Shown: piece after piece, positions 29,848 through 32,297 of the stretch
Position numbering within the stretch: the first letter of the stretch is position 1
Layout of the letters: every line of letters begins with the position of its first letter
NCBI GenBank assembly: GCA_003141615.1
Contig: PLMV01000101.1
Location: 3,363-35,659, forward strand
Direction: 5' to 3'
DNA length: 32,297 bases
From: Syntrophaceae bacterium
GTDB lineage: Bacteria > Desulfobacterota > Syntrophia > Syntrophales > Smithellaceae
Made by a program: the position numbers and the translations under genes
Notes under the pieces: generated by a model
Database searches by the model: none
The model's input: only the letters and a program-made list of their open reading frames with translations
What the model was told of the DNA's origin: nothing

Positions 29848-32297
29848 ACCCTGAGCTTGTGGACAGCATGCTGGAAGCACCAGTGCGCGTTTTGTATGGT
29901 GCCACCACGCCGATACCGGCAGTGCAATTGCTGTCGAATGGCCGATACCACGTCATGATCACAAACGCGGGAGGCGGCTACAGTCGCTGGAAGGACATCT
30001 CGGTTACGCGCTGGCGCGAAGATAGCACACGAGACAATTGGGGCACGTTCTGCTATCTGCGCGATGTGGCGAACGGTGCGTTCTGGTCAACTACCTATCA
30101 ACCAGCACTCAATCCATCAGCGGCATATCGAACAAAGTTTTCGGAGGCGTGTGCGGTATTCCGGTGTTTGGAACAGGGCATGGATACATACACGGAGATT
30201 GCCGTTTCGCCGGAGGATGACGTCGAAGTACGGCGAATTGGCATCACAAACCGCTCAGGAGCACGCAAGGTAATCGACCTGACGAGTTATGCGGAAGTGG
30301 TTCTCGCATTGGCTGCTAGCGATGCTGCGCATCCCGCTTTCAGCAATCTTTTTGTCCGAACGGAGATCGTCCGTGAGCAGCAGGCAATCCTGTGTAATCG
30401 CCGGTCTGGCGCTGCCGACCATGCGTCACTGTGGATGTTTCACCTATTTGTTTCCAGTGAGTCGTTTCCGGGCGACATCTCGTATGAAACGGACCGGATG
30501 CGTTTCATTGGCCGCGGAAATACGCTTGTCAATCCGCAGGCGATGCTTAATGTCACGACGCTGTCGGACAGCGAGGGTTCCGTACTTGATCCGATTGTCG
30601 CTATCCGATACCGGATAACACTGGAATCGGAACAATCGGCAACAGTTGCTTTCATCACCGGCATCGGTGAGACCCGTGACGCATGCTTGAAACTCATCGA
30701 AAAATACCAGGATACGCATTTGACCGATCACGTCTTCGGCCTGGCGTGTACGCACAGCCAGTCGATCATGCGGCAGCTCAATGCGACCCAAGCCGACGCA
30801 CAACTCTATGGCCGACTCGCCGACTCTATTATTTACGCCAATGCTTCATTGCGCGCCGATCCTGACATTATTATCAAGAACCACAGGGGGCAATCCGGTT
30901 TATGGGGCAATTCAATTTCCGGGGATTTACCGATCGTGCTGTTGCAGATCGGGGAACCTGCCAATATGGATTTGGTGCGCCAGTTATTGCAGGCCCATGC
31001 TTACTGGCGTTTAAAGGGACTGACAGTCGATCTGGTGATCTGCAGCTCAGAAGGTGCCGGCAACCGGCAATCGCTTCACGATCAGATCGTGAAGCTGATC
31101 GCCACTGGCGCCGAAGCCGATCTTAGCGATAAGCCGGGAGGAATATTCGTGAGACTGGCAGGGCCTTTGTCCAGTGAGGACATGATTCTGCTTCAGTCGG
31201 TTGCTCGCGTGGTGCTCGATGACAGAGGTGGCACGCTTGCGGAACAGATCAACCGGCGCAGCCTTGCTGACGCCGTTGTTCCGCTTTTTATACCAACTCA
31301 AACCCTGCACACAGAACCAGTGGCGGCCGTCGAGTCTTCTCGCGGCAATCTGATGTTTTACAACGGGTTTGGCGGATTCACACCTGATGGAAGCGAGTAC
31401 GTCGTTACGATCGCACCCAGTCAGATGACACCGGCGCCGTGGGTGAACGTACTAGCGAATCCATCATTCGGCGCCATCGTTTCGGAAAGCGGCTGCGCCA
31501 ACACATGGAGCGAGAACGCGCAGGAATTTCTACTCACGCCCTGGTCGAACGACCCCGTAAGCGATTCCGGCGGCGAAGCCTTTTACCTGAGGGATGAAGC
31601 AAGTGGACACTTCTGGTCGCCTGCGCCCTGGCCCAGCCGCGGAGAGGGATATTACGTTTGCCGGCACGGATTCGGCTACAGCGTGTTTACCCATACAGAG
31701 GATGGTATTGACTCCGAACTACGGGTTTATGTGGCGTTGGATGCACCGGTCAAGTTCGCGGTGTTGAGGGTGTGCAACAAATCAGGCCGGTTGCGCCGCC
31801 TCTCCGTCACCGGATACATTGAATGGGTGCTGGGAGACCTGCGGCCAAAATCGATGATGCATGTGATCACGGAGATCGATCCCGACAGCGGCGCGCTCTT
31901 GGCGCGTAATGTATACAACGAGGAGTTCGAAACACGGGTTGCTTTTTTCGATGTGGACGATGCGACGCGAAGTTTCAGCGGTGACAGGACTGAATTCATT
32001 GGTCGCAACGGAACGCTACAGAATCCGACTGCTATGTCGTCATCGCGTCTTTCCGGCAGGGTAGGCGCGGCACTTGATCCCTGTGCCGCAATCCAGGTAC
32101 CGTTCAAGCTGGCCGATGGGCAAGAACGCGAGATCACTTTCAGGCTTGGGGCAGCTCGAAACGGCGATGATGTGTGCCAGGTAGTGCAACGTTTTCGAGG
32201 ATCTGTTGCAGCGCACAGCGCGCTCGAAGTCGTCACGAACTACTGGAAGCACACCCTCGGCGCGGTATACGTGGAAACGCCCGATCCATCCATCAAT
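29844..32297 (+). CDS. Cyclic beta-1,2-glucan synthase C-terminal/GH94-type protein, partial
   Basis: An 818-codon frame open to the window edge. The first part (about residues 15-300) is a beta-sandwich with NGRYHVMITNAGGGYSRWKD. A linker and helical region follow, then a second related sandwich from about residue 504 (FYNGFGGFTPDGSEYVV, then PSFGAIVSESGCANTWSEN, then PWSNDPVSD). Two successive sandwiches of this type characterise the C-terminal part of NdvB-like cyclic glucan synthases. The GH94 phosphorylase-like catalytic barrel would lie beyond the window. No signal peptide or membrane helix is seen. ATG 29844 overlaps the preceding stop as ATGA. It could act as a phosphorylase on beta-1,2-glucans or control glucan chain length. 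Confidence 0.82.
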   Translation, partial: MNPELVDSMLEAPVRVLYGATTPIPAVQLLSNGRYHVMITNAGGGYSRWKDISVTRWREDSTRDNWGTFCYLRDVANGAFWSTTYQPALNPSAAYRTKFSEACAVFRCLEQGMDTYTEIAVSPEDDVEVRRIGITNRSGARKVIDLTSYAEVVLALAASDAAHPAFSNLFVRTEIVREQQAILCNRRSGAADHASLWMFHLFVSSESFPGDISYETDRMRFIGRGNTLVNPQAMLNVTTLSDSEGSVLDPIVAIRYRITLESEQSATVAFITGIGETRDACLKLIEKYQDTHLTDHVFGLACTHSQSIMRQLNATQADAQLYGRLADSIIYANASLRADPDIIIKNHRGQSGLWGNSISGDLPIVLLQIGEPANMDLVRQLLQAHAYWRLKGLTVDLVICSSEGAGNRQSLHDQIVKLIATGAEADLSDKPGGIFVRLAGPLSSEDMILLQSVARVVLDDRGGTLAEQINRRSLADAVVPLFIPTQTLHTEPVAAVESSRGNLMFYNGFGGFTPDGSEYVVTIAPSQMTPAPWVNVLANPSFGAIVSESGCANTWSENAQEFLLTPWSNDPVSDSGGEAFYLRDEASGHFWSPAPWPSRGEGYYVCRHGFGYSVFTHTEDGIDSELRVYVALDAPVKFAVLRVCNKSGRLRRLSVTGYIEWVLGDLRPKSMMHVITEIDPDSGALLARNVYNEEFETRVAFFDVDDATRSFSGDRTEFIGRNGTLQNPTAMSSSRLSGRVGAALDPCAAIQVPFKLADGQEREITFRLGAARNGDDVCQVVQRFRGSVAAHSALEVVTNYWKHTLGAVYVETPDPSIN

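Overview
The window looks like a chromosomal segment of a Gram-negative bacterium, most plausibly a Desulfobacterota (former Deltaproteobacteria) member related to Syntrophales. This rests on gene content only: an OFA-type MFS carrier, a Pal lipoprotein, a complete MoxR/DUF58/Bat operon, an NtrB/NtrC-type pair and sigma-54-type promoters. No rRNA, tRNA or CRISPR array was seen. Base composition changes along the window. The first 3 kb and the 5-9 kb stretch are AT-rich, while roughly 27-32.3 kb is clearly GC-rich.

Layout. (1) 1-2.9 kb: a conjugation fragment with a ribbon-helix-helix protein, a TraD/VirD4 coupling ATPase and a lytic transglycosylase. Four GTTAAC sites bracket the promoter. 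(2) 2.9-6.6 kb: decayed or accessory DNA. An OFA/OxlT-like MFS gene has an in-frame TAA at codon 4 of its apparent original start. A tandem treble-clef zinc-ribbon gene is cut by two adjacent stops. (3) 6.6-9.3 kb: a SpoIIAA-like protein, an OmpA-like protein, a MarR regulator with a divergent secreted protein, and copy A of a small-ORF/hairpin element. (4) 9.5-16.5 kb: a sensor kinase and NtrC-type regulator, a sigma-54-type promoter with REP-like hairpins, an orphan receiver protein, copy B of the element, Pal, a GGDEF protein and membrane proteins. (5) 16.6-24.7 kb: a lipoprotein gene and a seven-gene moxR-DUF58-DUF4381-like-batA-batB-batC-batD operon. A truncated paralogue of the lipoprotein 3' end lies on the far side of the operon. 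(6) 24.7-32.3 kb: a second sigma-54-type promoter with an upstream palindrome, then a 58-aa protein, a holin-like protein, transaldolase, phosphoglucomutase, a glycoamylase-family (GH144-like) protein and the start of a cyclic beta-1,2-glucan synthase/GH94-type protein that runs off the window.

How it may fit together (inference). Much of the window concerns the cell envelope: OmpA, Pal, Bat, holin-like and glucan-active proteins. Two sigma-54-type promoters share the window with one NtrC-family activator. The last four enzymes could form a cytoplasmic module linking a beta-1,2-glucan to glucose-1-phosphate, glucose-6-phosphate and the pentose phosphate pathway, in either the synthetic or the degradative direction.

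Strongest candidates for something undescribed: the duplicated small-ORF/hairpin element (about 9.0 and 13.5 kb), the sigma-54-linked small protein/holin/glucan cluster, and the evenly spaced GTTAAC sites at the conjugation module.
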